DNA of 64,000 bases, taken from Hexactinellida sp. DTS-2022. Taxonomy: Eukaryota; Porifera; Hexactinellida. The position numbers and the translations under genes were made by a program. Location of the stretch: contig JAPNXP010000003.1 of the NCBI GenBank assembly GCA_028753945.1, positions 310,001-374,000 of the forward strand. The letters are read 5' to 3'. Below, in pieces: positions 41,649 through 52,720 of this stretch (position 1 is the first letter of the stretch; each line of letters starts with the position of its first letter). Below the pieces are notes generated by a model. That model made no database searches and was not told the origin of the DNA. It saw only the letters and a program-made list of their open reading frames with translations.

Positions 41649-41935
41649 TACACAGAGCATGCTCATAAGGTACATAGAGCATGCTCATAAGGTACATAGA
41701 GCATGCTCATAAGGACACAGAGCATGCTCATAAGGTACATAGAGCATGCTCATAAGGTACATAGAGCATGCTCATAAGGACACAGAGCATGCTCATAAGG
41801 TACATAGAGCATGCTCATAAGGACACAGAGCATGCTCATAAGGTACATAGAGCATGCTCGTATAAAAGTACATAGAGCATGCTCGTAAAAGTATACATAG
41901 AGCATGCTCGTAAAAGTACATAGAGCATGCTTGTA
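41649..41935. repeat. 22-bp palindromic satellite, array 1 (13 units)
   Basis: Unit GTACATAGAGCATGCTCATAAG, period about 22 bp, with variants ATAAGGACACA and TATAAAAGTACATA between cores. Twelve units keep the perfect palindrome GAGCATGCTC; the last reads GAGCATGCTT. Frames through it give Cys/Met/Leu-rich artefacts. Confidence 0.95.
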
Positions 41936-42849
41936 AAGATCAATGATTTTTACCCTAGTACAGTGGCGTAGCCAGGAGGGGGCCAGGCCCCGGTTGTCGC
42001 ACCTGGGGTGGAGCCCCACCTTCTCAGTATTTCAACTTGCGGACCCTGCTGAAATACATAATCAGGCCCTCTGCAAGGGCGGATCCAGGCAAGGAGGGGG
42101 CGCAAACATATTCTTCATGGATATTGCTACTTTACTGCCCTATTATTGTTCAAACCTAGCTTAGTAAAATCTAAATACTCTCATATTTTCTCGAGCATTC
42201 TTTTTCAAATAAGTGCAACCTCTATTATCCGAAATCGTTGGAACAAGTCCAAAGGGTTCGGATAATCGAGGTTCCGCTATACATAGATCACTATGTATTG
42301 GGATAGCAGATTAGGACCTGATACCAGTGGGCATGATCGGTTAATCGAATTTCGCATACACAAGATCGCGTCGTCTACTATGCCTAAATTACAGGTAATT
42401 ATAACTAGATGACTACTGGGGCGGATCCAGGATTTACTAGAAGAGGGGGTTGTGGCTTCCAGGGCGAAGCCCTGAAAGCTATAAAAAATAGCATGCTATT
42501 CGACCAAATTTCAATACTTAACAAATGCTATACTCAGTAAATTATTCTGGACGTCGGAAAATTAACGGGACATCTGCCACACTGTACCCCCAAGGAGCGG
42601 ACATTGTTTCTTAGGATGGTCCACTTTCTCAACAAAGGTTTGGAGGCTCCTATTGTGTCGAGGTATGTTAAGGGCAATATGTGACCCTAAGACCAAACAT
42701 CTACAGTGCCCTACCAAAAGAATTCGTACGCTGCCGAAAAATTCTTCATTGAAATTAATCATTCGCAAGGATGTCTAATTCATGCAAAATAGATTTGCTG
42801 TTGAATTAACTCACACAATTAACTATAAAGGCTGCGCACTATGGCATGA
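41936..42849. other. MITE fragments, no gene
   Basis: Holds CAGTGGCGTAGCCAGGAGG (41961), AAGGGCGGATCCAGGCAAGG (42078) and GGGGCGGATCCAGGATTTAC (42419), all ends of hAT-type MITEs; a TCGGATAATCGAGGTTCC relic (42260); and CAGTGCCCTACCAAAAG (42703), a Tc1-type end related to 19238. Confidence 0.55.
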
Positions 42850-43090
42850 TTATTAGTGTACTTCTTCTAGTAAAAACGTTATAGTAGGGTCCTAATATAG
42901 TTTTATACTATAAGTGCACAGTATTTAATTTTAAATCTGTCGGACTTCCGTACGCGATGGCCTGACTAGACCATTGGTGTTAGTGATTTCAAATTTGGAC
43001 AGGAGATATATAATTTCCTGGAGATGATTACCTCTAAGCCCGATTTCTCAATTTCGCTTTTGTTCGTCAGTTATATCGAAACCAGGGCTA
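42850..43090. repeat. Inverted, uninterrupted copy of the host repeat
   Basis: Reverse complement of the sequence that flanks and separates the two TGTCACG elements (see 41150-41365). The site where each element would sit reads TGCAC and GGACC without insert, so this copy records the pre-insertion state. Confidence 0.85.
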
Positions 43091-43160
43091 TTGATTATAT
43101 TCTTATCCATTAATTTCAATGCAGAAGTTAAGTGTACGACTAGTTTGGTAAGGTAGGGTA

Positions 43161-43380
43161 CAGACCGTACAGTGGTGTTTTGCCAAAAAAGAAGTGGGGG
43201 GGCGCTTCCTTTTCAAATTTAGCATTTTCTTAGAAAACGTTGGTGAAAACGGCCCCCAATAATGAATTCTATAGATAACTGATAGGAAGGAGCGTCCCCC
43301 CTGGGATATAAGCGCCCCCCCTAGCGAAATAAGTGGGGGGGGGCGCCCCCCCGAGCCCCCCCCCAAAAAAAACATCACTG
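43161..43380. mobile_element. 220-bp hAT MITE with G/C-run core, 8-bp TSD
   Basis: Ends CAGTGGTGTTTTGCC (offset 8 bases, after CAGACCGTA) and AAAAAACATCACTG. GTAGGGTA flanks both sides (43153-43160, 43381-43388). The interior is GGGGGGCGC and GCGCCCCCC tracts. Confidence 0.75.
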
Positions 43381-43388
43381 GTAGGGTA

Positions 43389-43675
43389 TTAAAAAAACAT
43401 GGAAGAGAAGGTTAAATTTGTTACGGTGATCTTAGACTTAAATATTAGTAAATGTTAAAATATTCACATAGTACATATATAGAGGAGCAGGTGCGGCAGG
43501 TGCGGGCTTGACCGCAACAATATTTTAGGTAGCCGCATCAATATTCGGGTACAATTTATGTCACACTGAGATTCAATAACTCGACGTCACTTCGCCACAC
43601 CAAAAATAATTGGCTTGCACGAGCCTGTATGAGATTGTGATCAATAATGGAAGGTAATTATTGTACAGTACACCC
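43389..43675. other. Non-coding, no element recognised
   Basis: AT-rich with one GC patch (43490-43540, GCAGGTGCGGCAGGTGCGGG). Confidence 0.35.
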
Positions 43676-43992
43676 TCGCTAATCCGAACAGAGGTGTTCC
43701 GATTCAAAAATCTTCTGTTCCGATTAGTGAATTCGTTCGGATTAGTGAAGTAATGCATTTTCTATGGGCATCTATAAATGAGAATCTCGATAATCCGAAC
43801 CAAACTTGTACAAACCTTGTTAATCCGCACTAAACATCTAGTGTATTCCTTAAAATACTTGCCTGAGACTTATTTTTTATACATTGCAATTTACGATTTT
43901 TTCCCACATTTATTAGAAGAATATTTTGGTTTCTCCTGTTCGGATTAGCGAGGGTTCGGATTAGCGGGGTTCGGATTAGCTAGGGTGTACTG
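43676..43992. mobile_element. 317-bp Tc1/pogo-type MITE (CAGTACACCCTCGCTAATCC)
   Basis: Ends CAGTACACCCTCGCTAATCC and the inverse of CAGTACACCCTAGCTAATCC, flanked by TA. GTTCGGATTAGCG repeats occupy both subterminal regions. Fragments of this family lie at 1895, 4870 and 51058. Confidence 0.9.
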
Positions 43993-44837
43993 TATTTGGA
44001 ACAACTGTACACTAATAACGAGAGTTGTTGTGATTTGTACCACACAACAACCGCGAAGCGGTTGTTGTGTGGGTATTCAAGTCTGGAAGCAACTGAGCAA
44101 GCGTAGCGCGCTAGTATAATAAAATATTATAGCTAAATTACTTAGTAGTATGGGATGCCCTATCCCATATTAGTATAATGAATGATGGCATGACTAGTAC
44201 CAGCAGAACAATAATGCTTTGGTAGTTAACATAAACTCTGTTAAATTTTTTACCGGGGTTATACCCGCAGGCCCCCATTCGATCGCTCGCCACGCTCGCT
44301 GGATTTACCTTTTACCCCCCTAGATTTTATTCTGGAAGGGACGGACTAGGGTTGTTCGGGGCCCGCGGCATATTTTCATCGTGGGGCCCCTTGATCATAT
44401 TGCAAACGATTAAAATTGCCGATTTTTGCTCACGGAATGCTGAGTTTTGGTGGGATGGATCATGGAGTGCAAGGGAAATTTGCCTTACTCAGAAAATATT
44501 TAAGATTAAACGCAATTCCTTTTGTCCCCTACTCCATTAACATTTCACCTGTATCTTTACTTGTAAGGAAATATACATCAGAGTTTAGTCTGATATTCAA
44601 TGTACTTGTCTATTGCATGACACATGCCTAATAATATCGAATATAGAAATTAAAAAAAATTACTGTTTTCTAGTTAATCTACATAGATATAAATTAGGTA
44701 AAATCTGGCTGATTGTGAAATAATAATAAATCTCATTGTAGGTCTTCTAAAAGTTTATAATTGTAGCATTATTTAGAATATCTATATGAGATCTTATTAA
44801 GAATTGAATATTTTTCCATATTCGCATTAATTTTATT
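43993..44837. other. Non-coding, with a perfect 14-bp-arm hairpin
   Basis: 44041-44071 forms CACACAACAACCGC-GAA-GCGGTTGTTGTGTG, a perfect hairpin with a 3-base loop. 44270-44320 is a GC-rich patch, and 44340-44520 has open but unrecognised frames (MPIFAHGMLSFGGMDHG). No gene called. Confidence 0.45.
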
Positions 44838-44847
44838 TGTATGCTTT

Positions 44848-45190
44848 TATACGAGCATGCTCTATGTACTTTTACGACTATGTTCTATGTATACTTTTAC
44901 GAGCATGCTCTATGTACTTTTATACGAGCATGCTCTATGTACTTTTACGAGATGATCTATGTACTTTTATACGAGCATGCTCTATGTACCTTATGAGCAT
45001 GCTCTGTGTCCTTATGAGCATGCTCTATGTACCTTATGAGCATGCTCTATGTACCTTATGAGCATGCTCTATGTACCTTATGAGCATGCTCTATGTACCT
45101 TATGAGCATGTTCTATGTACCTTATGAGCATGCTCTATGTACCTTATGAGCATGCTTTGTGTACCTTATGAGCATGCTCTGTGTACTTTT
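44848..45190. repeat. 22-bp palindromic satellite, array 2 (15 units, inverted)
   Basis: Same unit as 41649-41935 on the opposite strand (GAGCATGCTCTATGTACCTTAT). Eleven of 15 units keep GAGCATGCTC; degenerate ones read ACTATGTTC, GAGATGATC, GAGCATGTTC and GAGCATGCTT. Divergence is greatest at the left edge. Confidence 0.95.
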
Positions 45191-45532
45191 TGTTACCTCA
45201 TTATTCATGCCTTCATACTTACAAGGGACTCCTTTTTCCCCTGAACCATAGTAGACAATTAGAAAAAGATACATTTTCAATTTAATAATTGATTGTCCTA
45301 TACAATTTCGCACTAGTGGGAGGTCTGTTATAGCAACTTTAGTGCGATCTAACAATGCGATCTAACAAAAAGTTTAGGCCGGACCTATTTTAGCAAGCTA
45401 GGACCATTTATGGCAGGCCAAAATTGGTCCCGGACCATTTTTGGCCGAGCCAAAATTGGTCCGACCGGATCAGTTTTGGCCCGGACCAATTTTTTCGTGA
45501 CATGCACTTATAGTATATAACTATAGTAGGAC

Positions 45533-46169
45533 TGTCACGCCAAAATTGGTCCGGGTAAAAAGTGGTCCGGCCGGACCACTTTTGACTGCCAAAACTGGTC
45601 CGGGACCAATTTTGGCCGGCCATAAATGGTCCGGTCGGACTAGCTTTGGTCGCCAAAGGCAGTCCCCATTGGCCAAAGGTGGTCCCCGCCGGACCAGTTT
45701 TTGGCAGCCATTCCAAGACAATAATCATAGAGCTTTTTATCATTCATCAATACAAGAATACATAGAGATGCAAATGTTTTCACAATAGTCAATAATACAC
45801 AATTACAAAGTTGATTCTTTACACCGTAACTCCATGTCTCCATATTTCACAATTACAAAACCAATTCTTTTCACTATTATTCATGCCTTCATACATACTT
45901 ACAAGGGACTCCTTTTTCCCCTGATCCATAGTAGACAATTAGAAAAAGATACATTTTCAATTTAATAATTGATCGTCCTATACAATTTTGCACTAGTGGG
46001 AGGTTTGTTATAGCAACTTTAGTGCGATCTAGCAAAAAGTTTAGGCCGGACCTATTTTAGCAAGCTAGGACCATTTATGGCCGGCCAAAATTGGTCCCGG
46101 ACCATTTTTGGCCGAGCCAAAATTGGTTCGACCGGACCAGTTTTGGCCCGGACCAATTTCTTCGTGACA
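45533..46169. mobile_element. 637-bp DNA transposon, TGTCACG ends, 4-bp TSD GGAC
   Basis: Ends TGTCACGCCAAAATTGGTCC and the inverse of TGTCACGAAGAAATTGGTCC, flanked by GGAC (45529-45532, 46170-46173). Shares both halves with the 41366-45502 element but lacks its satellite arrays, so it represents the unexpanded form. No protein. Confidence 0.85.
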
Positions 46170-46232
46170 GGACCCTACTATAACGTTTTTTACTAGAAGA
46201 AGCACACTAAAAAGAGAAACCTTCACGAGCCT

Positions 46233-47049
46233 TTGAATGTTAAAGTACAGATTACCAAAATTCATTCTACTTCCAATCAGTGTTATATTGAATACCAAAA
46301 CCTTCAGGGAGAATTAATACATGCATGGGTCTACTGTGAAGAGATATTACCCAATTACAATAGAAAATTTGAATCACAGGACAGTATTGAGAAAAATATT
46401 ATACCAACATTCACACAATTCAATCGAATTGAATATAAAAAATTACTTAGCAAGTTTGAACAATTAACTGCAGAAAACTGGTGCAATACAAGAAAGATGG
46501 TTGCAGGATTAATTAAAAGATTCATGCCTCAGTGAAAAAAATGATTTCAAAAAATTAGATGAAAGATACAGCAATAATAACAGACAAGGAGAGCATGATA
46601 TGAAATTCTATAGAGAGATTTTCTACTAGGTCTATGATGAACAATTTATAAACTTTTGTGCAGAAACTTTAAATCTTTGGAAGGAACAAATTTCTGAACC
46701 AAGTCTTACTAAACTTGAATATCTAGCCAACAAAGGATTTAGAGAATTCCTGGGAGTATTGCAAATTTGGTATCGTGACAGACAGTATGACCAATCTGGC
46801 GATTTTTTTGAGATAATTTTACAAAGTTTTGATCTTTCAAAAGATCACCGCTGTGAAGAATGCATATTTTCAAAGGATTGCCAGCATGAATGTTGTTTCC
46901 AGTTATTGAAGTTTCATTATGAAAATCGTATGTTTCTGGCCAAAGAATTGTGTAATCAAGGTGGTGAAAACAAGTTTGCATTGGAATTGGATCCTTGTAA
47001 TAGTTTTGGAAAAACTATTCGAGGTTTTCCAGTATGGATTAGCAGCTAG
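46233..47049 (+). pseudogene. Unidentified broken gene, Cys-rich C-terminus
   Basis: Two coding-like blocks on the plus strand. 46233-46535 reads MNVKVQITKIHSTSNQCYIE and continues as a mixed helical/strand protein ending KRFMPQ. After about 95 bp with stops, an open frame from about 46630 to 47049 contains FINFCAETLNLWKEQI, FLGVLQIWYRDRQYD and the Cys cluster CEECIFSKDCQHECC. The amino-acid composition is that of a real protein rather than a repeat artefact, but no family is recognised. It directly follows a transposon cluster, so it could be part of an unclassified element or a host gene broken by it. The gap between blocks could be an intron, but no strong GT-AG pair was found. Confidence 0.45.
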
Positions 47050-47089
47050 CATTCAATTCGTATAAAAGGATTTTAGTGTCTCTATCAAT

Positions 47090-47890
47090 TGTTAAGTGTG
47101 CGTTATAGAATGCCTATCTGAGACTGTGATTTAATTGGTCGATAGGAAGTTCATTCATCCAATCAGTTATTTGTGTTCCCTTTGTTTACCCATACATTTC
47201 TAACATTCCATTGTGTCTATTTGACATCCAATTATTATTAATCAATACAAGAACTGTTTCCCATCTGGGTTCAAGGAGTTGTATAGTTCCTTAATCTTCG
47301 TTAATTTACAATATTTTGATTCTGTATTATACACACGGAAAAGCTTAATATCTATAAAATTGTCTGTTTAAGTTAGTACCAATATTCCGGCGCGTACTGG
47401 CTTAGTAATTATAAATAATTTGCTTTGTCCTGACAACAACCTAAAGTGGGGTTCTCCGATATAAATATACAGATTAGGGAGCCACAACTGAAATAAGTTG
47501 GGATTCCCTGCTCTGATACAAATATGCGGTACAGTAGAATCTGCTAAATTTAACTCTATACAACGGTCATTGTACAAAGTCTAGCGAGCTGTTAATATAA
47601 TTCCTATATGATTTCCCATAATATAACCAACCTGTGTATGAAGCCTTCGGACGTTGCGTAACGCTTCCAAGGGGGAGAAGGATTACGAATGTGACAGACC
47701 ATACTTTTTAATACAAAATGGCAAAAAACGTGACGTAAGGAATAAGGATATATAATTTTAGTTAATTTTCGTTACATTCACGGTAATTAAATACAACTGG
47801 CATAATATTTGAAAAGGTATTTGCTTTAAATACAAGCGAGGGCCGCAGGCACGAGTGCAAGTTGTAAGAACGCGTAGCGCGGACGAGCAG
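47090..47890. repeat. Inverted copy of the 2.16-3.24 kb repeat
   Basis: See 2160-3240. This copy lacks the hAT MITE and reads GTGGCTCCCTAATCTGTATA (on the minus strand) at the empty site. A short minus-strand frame (47368-47577) shows nothing recognisable. Confidence 0.8.
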
Positions 47891-48338
47891 CTCGTTGTGG
47901 TCAAAACCGATCAAAAGGTAGAAGAATATATAACCCAAAAGAAAATGGAAATGCCAACCATTTGGGGAGGTGATGTGAAATTATTTTTCGTTGCAATTTG
48001 GCTAGAAACTGCCATTATGTTTTAATTGATAATCAATGGCAAAATTTTTCAAATAAAGGTTTCAATTCAAAAAGACGGAGGAACAATTCAAGTACAATGA
48101 GCTTCTACTTAGAGAACAGTCTATGCCATTATGAACCAGTCATTTCTGTTGCACCAAAGACAGTCCATTAGTTGTCATTTAATATTGAAAATAGGAATCA
48201 ATTGATCATAGGTTAGCTATTTGGAATGTGTAGAAGTACAGATTAGTTATTACTTGTACTGAAATTAGGATACAATTATGGCATCTCTTATTTATCTATT
48301 AATTAATTAAAACGCAAAGATAAAAATAATGTATGAAT
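47891..48338. other. Intergenic, no gene seen
   Basis: AT-rich; no conserved frame or element ends. Confidence 0.4.
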
Positions 48339-48721
48339 CAGGGTATTTCTTAAGCACTGTTTTTTATTCCAGATAATTTTTTTTATTCCATAAAAATGTT
48401 TTTCTGGCATAAAAATTTTGAGAATAAATTTTTTTTTTCTAACCATTTCTTTACAGATAAAAATAGTAAGAAAAAACAGATAGTAAGAAAAAACCGATTG
48501 AAAATACAGTATAGTTGGAATTTCTTACAAAATATTGCATTACTAATAGTTAGAATAAACCGATAAGTTAGAATAACCCGAGTTAGAATAAACCGGTTTC
48601 GACTGTATACTGTATCTGGATAATCATTCTCCGGAAATAATTTTTATTTATTCCGAAAATAAAAAAATTTATTCCGCCAAAATAAGAAAAAACATTTTTT
48701 TGTTCCTTAAGAAATACTCTG
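48339..48721. mobile_element. 383-bp hAT MITE (CAGGGTATTTCTTAAG), 8-bp TSD
   Basis: Ends CAGGGTATTTCTTAAGCACTG and the inverse of CCAGAGTATTTCTTAAGGAAC, flanked by GTATGAAT at 48331-48338 and 48722-48729. The interior has TTTATTCC repeats and a possible nested element (TACAGTATAGTTGGAATTTC..GTTTCGACTGTATA, 48508-48610). Confidence 0.88.
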
Positions 48722-48825
48722 GTATGAATCACAACTCAATAGATTTGTAACAACATTTTACTATCACCAAGATACCAATTCTTTTCAATATAAAATCTCT
48801 TTTGATTTTGCCGCCCTTGTAATTT

Positions 48826-48980
48826 TTTTGGAGGACCTCCCCAAATAGAATAACAGGATTTTTTATTTTGGGAGGACCTCTCCAAATTTGGGGGGGGCCC
48901 CCAAATAAAATAGCGGGATTTTTGATTTGGGGAGGAACTCCCTAAATTTGGGGGGGGCCCCTAAATTAAACCTACAGACA
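48826..48980. repeat. G-run tandem repeat, inverse of 34.9-35.1 kb
   Basis: Two and a half units of GGGGAGGACCTCCCC/AAATTTGGGGGGGGCCCC type with AATAACAGGATTTTT linkers, in opposite orientation to 34877-35115. Confidence 0.85.
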
Positions 48981-49498
48981 CATTCTCAATAACCAAAATA
49001 CTATCTAAAGCCTATATTTTTAGATAATTTTATTTACCGAAAAATTATGCTTCTGAAGTTATATAAAAATTTTCATGTTGAATTTATTTACTGGCATCAA
49101 TGGGTTATCAATTTATTTACATGGCTATTTTATAAAATAAACGAATGAAATAGGCTTAGATCCCAAAGGAATTGATTTGTTGATGGACAAGATGTCATGT
49201 TAAAACCAGAGAGCACAGAGCACATAATAATGTCATAGCTTTTCACAGTTGTTGAACTCTTTTGATTACCTCTACGATTACTCGTATTTTTTCTACCGGT
49301 TTAAACTTTCTCCGAGCACTAGTTCTTATGGAACGTATTGAGCAACATACCTCAGTCCTGGCATAATAGTACAGATATATGAAATTACTATCTGAGTGGT
49401 TTTGATTGGAAATGTGTACGTATTTATACTAGGGCCGGATCAGCGAGGTTAAGAAACATTATATGGTTTTTAGTGCATATTACTAATATTCATAAAAA
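48981..49498. other. Intergenic, no gene seen
   Basis: AT-rich; GTGGTTTTGATTGGAAATGTGTACGT-like text near 49396 resembles 1497-1520 (TGGTTTCGATTGGAAATGTG), a small dispersed repeat. Confidence 0.4.
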
Positions 49499-49598
49499 TG
49501 TACACTCAAACCTCCCTTATCCGGGCACTGTCGTCCGGAGGGTGCCCATAACAGGGGAATTTTCCCGCAACTCAGAAATATAATGGCTAGTGTCTAAT
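49499..49598. mobile_element. Half of an ACTCAAACCTC-family MITE
   Basis: Begins TACACTCAAACCTCCCTTAT and follows the right end of 33751-34050 read in inverse. It is broken at about 49592 by the foldback element. Confidence 0.75.
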
Positions 49599-50385
49599 CA
49601 TGGCCTACTTAATATACGGCCGTGTATGTCACCGAGAAGGCCAAAAGAATAGAAGGCCAGTTTCTAATTTTCATTATAGGATAATCTATGCCTCCTATTG
49701 TTATTATTTGGGTTGTATATGGGGTAATCAACCATTGCGAGTCCAATGGAACCACTTTTGAGAATCTCAGATTTGTGGTTAAGCTGTTTAGGCGCCATTT
49801 CATGGTGACGGTAACAATTTATGGTAAAATGAAAAAAAATTCGAATATCTTAAATTTCATTTTCTTCCTACTTTCTAATAATTTTATAATAGGAATACTC
49901 CATAGGGATATATTTCATACCCCAAAGACTACTAAATCACAAAATTGCGACATTCTAAATTTTCAAAAATTATAAAGCAACCACATGCTAAATTACAAGT
50001 AGTATCCGAGTTACAACTTCACTATTTTCGTCAATAAAACGTATATAATTGCTGGTTTATACATATTCATACACATTATATATTCTGAAAATGTTTACTA
50101 AGTATATTAGCAAAATATTTTGATTTTCTCGTAGTTCTTTAGACTCGAATTGTAATTTTTTGTATATTTGTAGTGTCATCATTAAATGGCGTCTAAACAG
50201 CTTAACCACAAATCTGAGATTTTCAAAAGTGGTCCCATTGGACTCGCAATGGTTGATTACCCCATACACAACCCAAATAATAACAATAAGGAGGCATAGT
50301 TTATCCTAGAATGAAATTTATAAACTGGCCTTCTATTTTTTTACCTTCTCGGTGACATACACGGCCGTATATTAAGTAGGCCATG
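49599..50385. mobile_element. 787-bp foldback element with ~230-bp arms
   Basis: Arms 49599-49825 and 50169-50385 are inverted copies (CATGGCCTACTTAATATACG start; CAACCATTGCGAGTCCAATG inside). About 343 bp of AT-rich spacer. GTCTAAT flanks both sides (49592-49598, 50386-50392). No coding capacity. Confidence 0.88.
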
Positions 50386-50405
50386 GTCTAATACATTTTT
50401 GTATA

Positions 50406-50968
50406 CACTAACCGGCCAAAAGTATTTGAACAGCAATAATTGTATTCAGACATTTGAAGTTATACCAGCATAATAACATTAGCAGATGCAACAAAATGGC
50501 TATTTACATGAAACGATATGTAAAGGATAATAAAACAGGAAAATTTTCGAATTTAAATTTTTATGGAGGCGTTAAACTCATTAAATATTTAATTAGCTAA
50601 TTAAATATTTAATTTATGATCATTAAGATGCAATGTTAATATATTAATTCTGATAGCAGATTTGAATTCCTCATGGTTTAATCACTCTAATTGCAAAATT
50701 TCTAATCAATCCGAATATTTTCTACAGTGATACAGTAACATTTCAATTTGTGCCACTTATGCCACAAGTGGCACGTGGCAGAAACACTTATGCCACTTCA
50801 AGGATATTTTATAAATTATATTGAAATCATAATATTTTGTGATGTATCTCTATAAGAAGATATTTATAGTAATTTCAGAGTAGTTTAGATAGCCGTTAAT
50901 AAGTTACTAGACGAGTATTGTGTATGCATTGAAATCTCTAATGTTCAAATACTTTTGGCTGGCCAGTG
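50406..50968. mobile_element. 563-bp Tc1/mariner MITE (CACTAACCGGCCAAAAGTAT)
   Basis: Ends CACTAACCGGCCAAAAGTAT and the inverse of CACTGGCCAGCCAAAAGTAT, flanked by TA. Same family as 14643-15003. GCCACTTATGCCACAAGTGG lies in the interior. Confidence 0.88.
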
Positions 50969-51240
50969 TATTGATTCAAAAATAAAAAACGAAGTTTTAA
51001 CGGGTTGTGGATTAAAAGAAGAGATATGCATTTGTTAGTGAATTGTAACACATATGTTCTGATTAGCGAGGGTGTACAGTTCCAAAGGTTAACTATATAC
51101 TTGCGATGTAACTTTGTGTAATTGGATAATCTAATACGTAGATAGGATAATTAGCGCTCTTATAGAATAATTGATTAATAGTGCATTAGAAAATGAGTGC
51201 TGCGCTAAATATTTTTGCCTTGAATATTTGTTAGAATAAA

Positions 51241-51358
51241 AATCCAAAATTGCAGCTGTGCCTACGCATGTTCCTTTGGTGGCACTATATTTTGGTGGTG
51301 GTCTATTGATAGTGCCTCCAATTGAACATGCTGTCGACACAGGCTGCAATTTTGGATT
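51241..51358 (+). ncRNA. 118-nt precursor-like hairpin (either strand)
   Basis: The segment folds on itself: AATCCAAAATTGCAGC pairs perfectly with GCTGCAATTTTGGATT, followed inward by TGTG/CACA, GCATGTTC/GAACATGC and GGCACTAT/ATAGTGCC, with three short internal loops and a loop of about 20 nt. About 39 paired bases in a 118-nt hairpin resembles a pre-miRNA. A small MITE is the main alternative: no TIR-type flank duplication was found, and no second copy was noticed. Strand is not determined by the sequence. Confidence 0.4.
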
Positions 51359-52720
51359 TTTTCCGCCATGTCATGAACGTCACATGGTGTTTACACCCAT
51401 TTATCAATTGTTACGGAACAAAGGAACGTTTGATAAATTTAATGCTTCTTTCTATCTTAAACCATCTTGAGTTTAAGTTTATATTTCCATTATAAATGCG
51501 TTTTAGACCCCACTATCACTCTAATATAATCGGGCACCAAACAAGCACACAAACGAATAGTCATAAACTAGAAATTCCATCTCAATAATCCATTGTTTAT
51601 ATATCAGTTATCGTTTTGAAATTGAAATCAGCATACTTGTTTACTTAGAATGACATATGGGATTAAATTTATATTTACATTATAAATGCGTTATAAACCC
51701 CCCCTTACACTCTAATACATTTCGGGCACCAAGCACGCACATAGACAAATATTTATACAAATAGATATTCCATCTCATTAATCCATTGTTTGAATATCAG
51801 AAATCGTTCTGAAATTGAATGACTGTTGAGTGAAATTGAATTTTCATATAGGAAAAAACTTTAATACAACTATGTATTAGAAATCGATTTATATAGTAGC
51901 AACTATTGAATCAAATTGAATTATTCATATAAATAGGATTCTTTATTGTAACTATGATATCAACAATAACTTGAATCGAAATAACATTGAATCTAATTTA
52001 ATTATTCATAACTAGTAGAATTTCATCGAACTACGAAATGATTGCATAATTGAATATTAATGATTTTACGATTTTAGAAAGTTAAGGGTGAATTGTGGCA
52101 ACTTTGAGCCTAATTATCAGGAAAATGAGGACGAATTTTAAAAATCGTGAAGAGCTATCAGCTCCAAAATACTTTTCTGAAGCTAATGATTAAAAAATAT
52201 TTTTGTTATTGCATTTGTTTTCCTATGGGACAAAAAAAGTCCCATTAACAATTTTTCCAAATCGAAATTAATAAATTGTGACCTCAGATACACATCTGTA
52301 ACCCATGAGACACTTATCCTGAAGGTGTCTCCTGAAAATTTGGGCTCTTAGTTGATAAAACTCTGTTCTATGGAGAGGATACGGACTAATAATATATAGA
52401 ATTTTTTGACAATGGGTAGTCTAGCTTTCTAGTTAAGTTTTACCTGGGCAGGTATCAATAGGCTCGCACGGCCCTGACGTATTAACAAGCGAATTGATAC
52501 TCAAATAAAGTTGATGAATAGAATTCACTGGAATTAAATCTGCCAATTTATAGATAACATTCAAGAGTATTAAAAACTTAGTTACAAATGGAATCACTAA
52601 ATATTTAATAAATACTATTTATAATAGGATATATCTATGACATCTATTGTACATAATTACGAGATTCCGAGTAGATAAATTGATATTTATTGTGGAAAAC
52701 TAATAAGAAATATAATATAC
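51359..52720. other. AT-rich flank downstream of NLR2, partly repeated
   Basis: Two adjacent related blocks (51475-51640 and 51660-51830) each contain ATTATAAATGCGTT, ACTCTAATA and GGGCACCAA; both match 3881-4010. 52480-52580 matches 5090-5170. No gene seen. Confidence 0.5.

Larger units (their letters stand above)
41366..45502. mobile_element. DNA transposon with TGTCACG ends and 4-bp TSD, loaded with inserts
   Basis: Starts TGTCACGCCAAAATTGGTCC and ends with the inverse of TGTCACGAAAAAATTGGTCC. Flanked by TGCA at 41362-41365 and 45503-45506. Subterminal GGTCCGGNCGGACCA palindromes repeat many times. Non-autonomous: the sister copy (45533-46169) is 637 bp, so most of this 4.1-kb length is later insertions and arrays. 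Superfamily unresolved; a 4-bp duplication fits Chapaev or Sola-like elements. Confidence 0.8.

Noticed and set aside
41649-42019. ORF giving a Cys/Met/Leu-rich repeated peptide over the 22-bp satellite (and its mirror at 44837-45061)
   Set aside because: The periodic peptide follows directly from the 22-bp DNA repeat; no start context or conserved domain.
43161-43380. G/C-rich tract as a replication origin or regulatory island
   Set aside because: It is fully explained as the core of a hAT MITE with an 8-bp target duplication.
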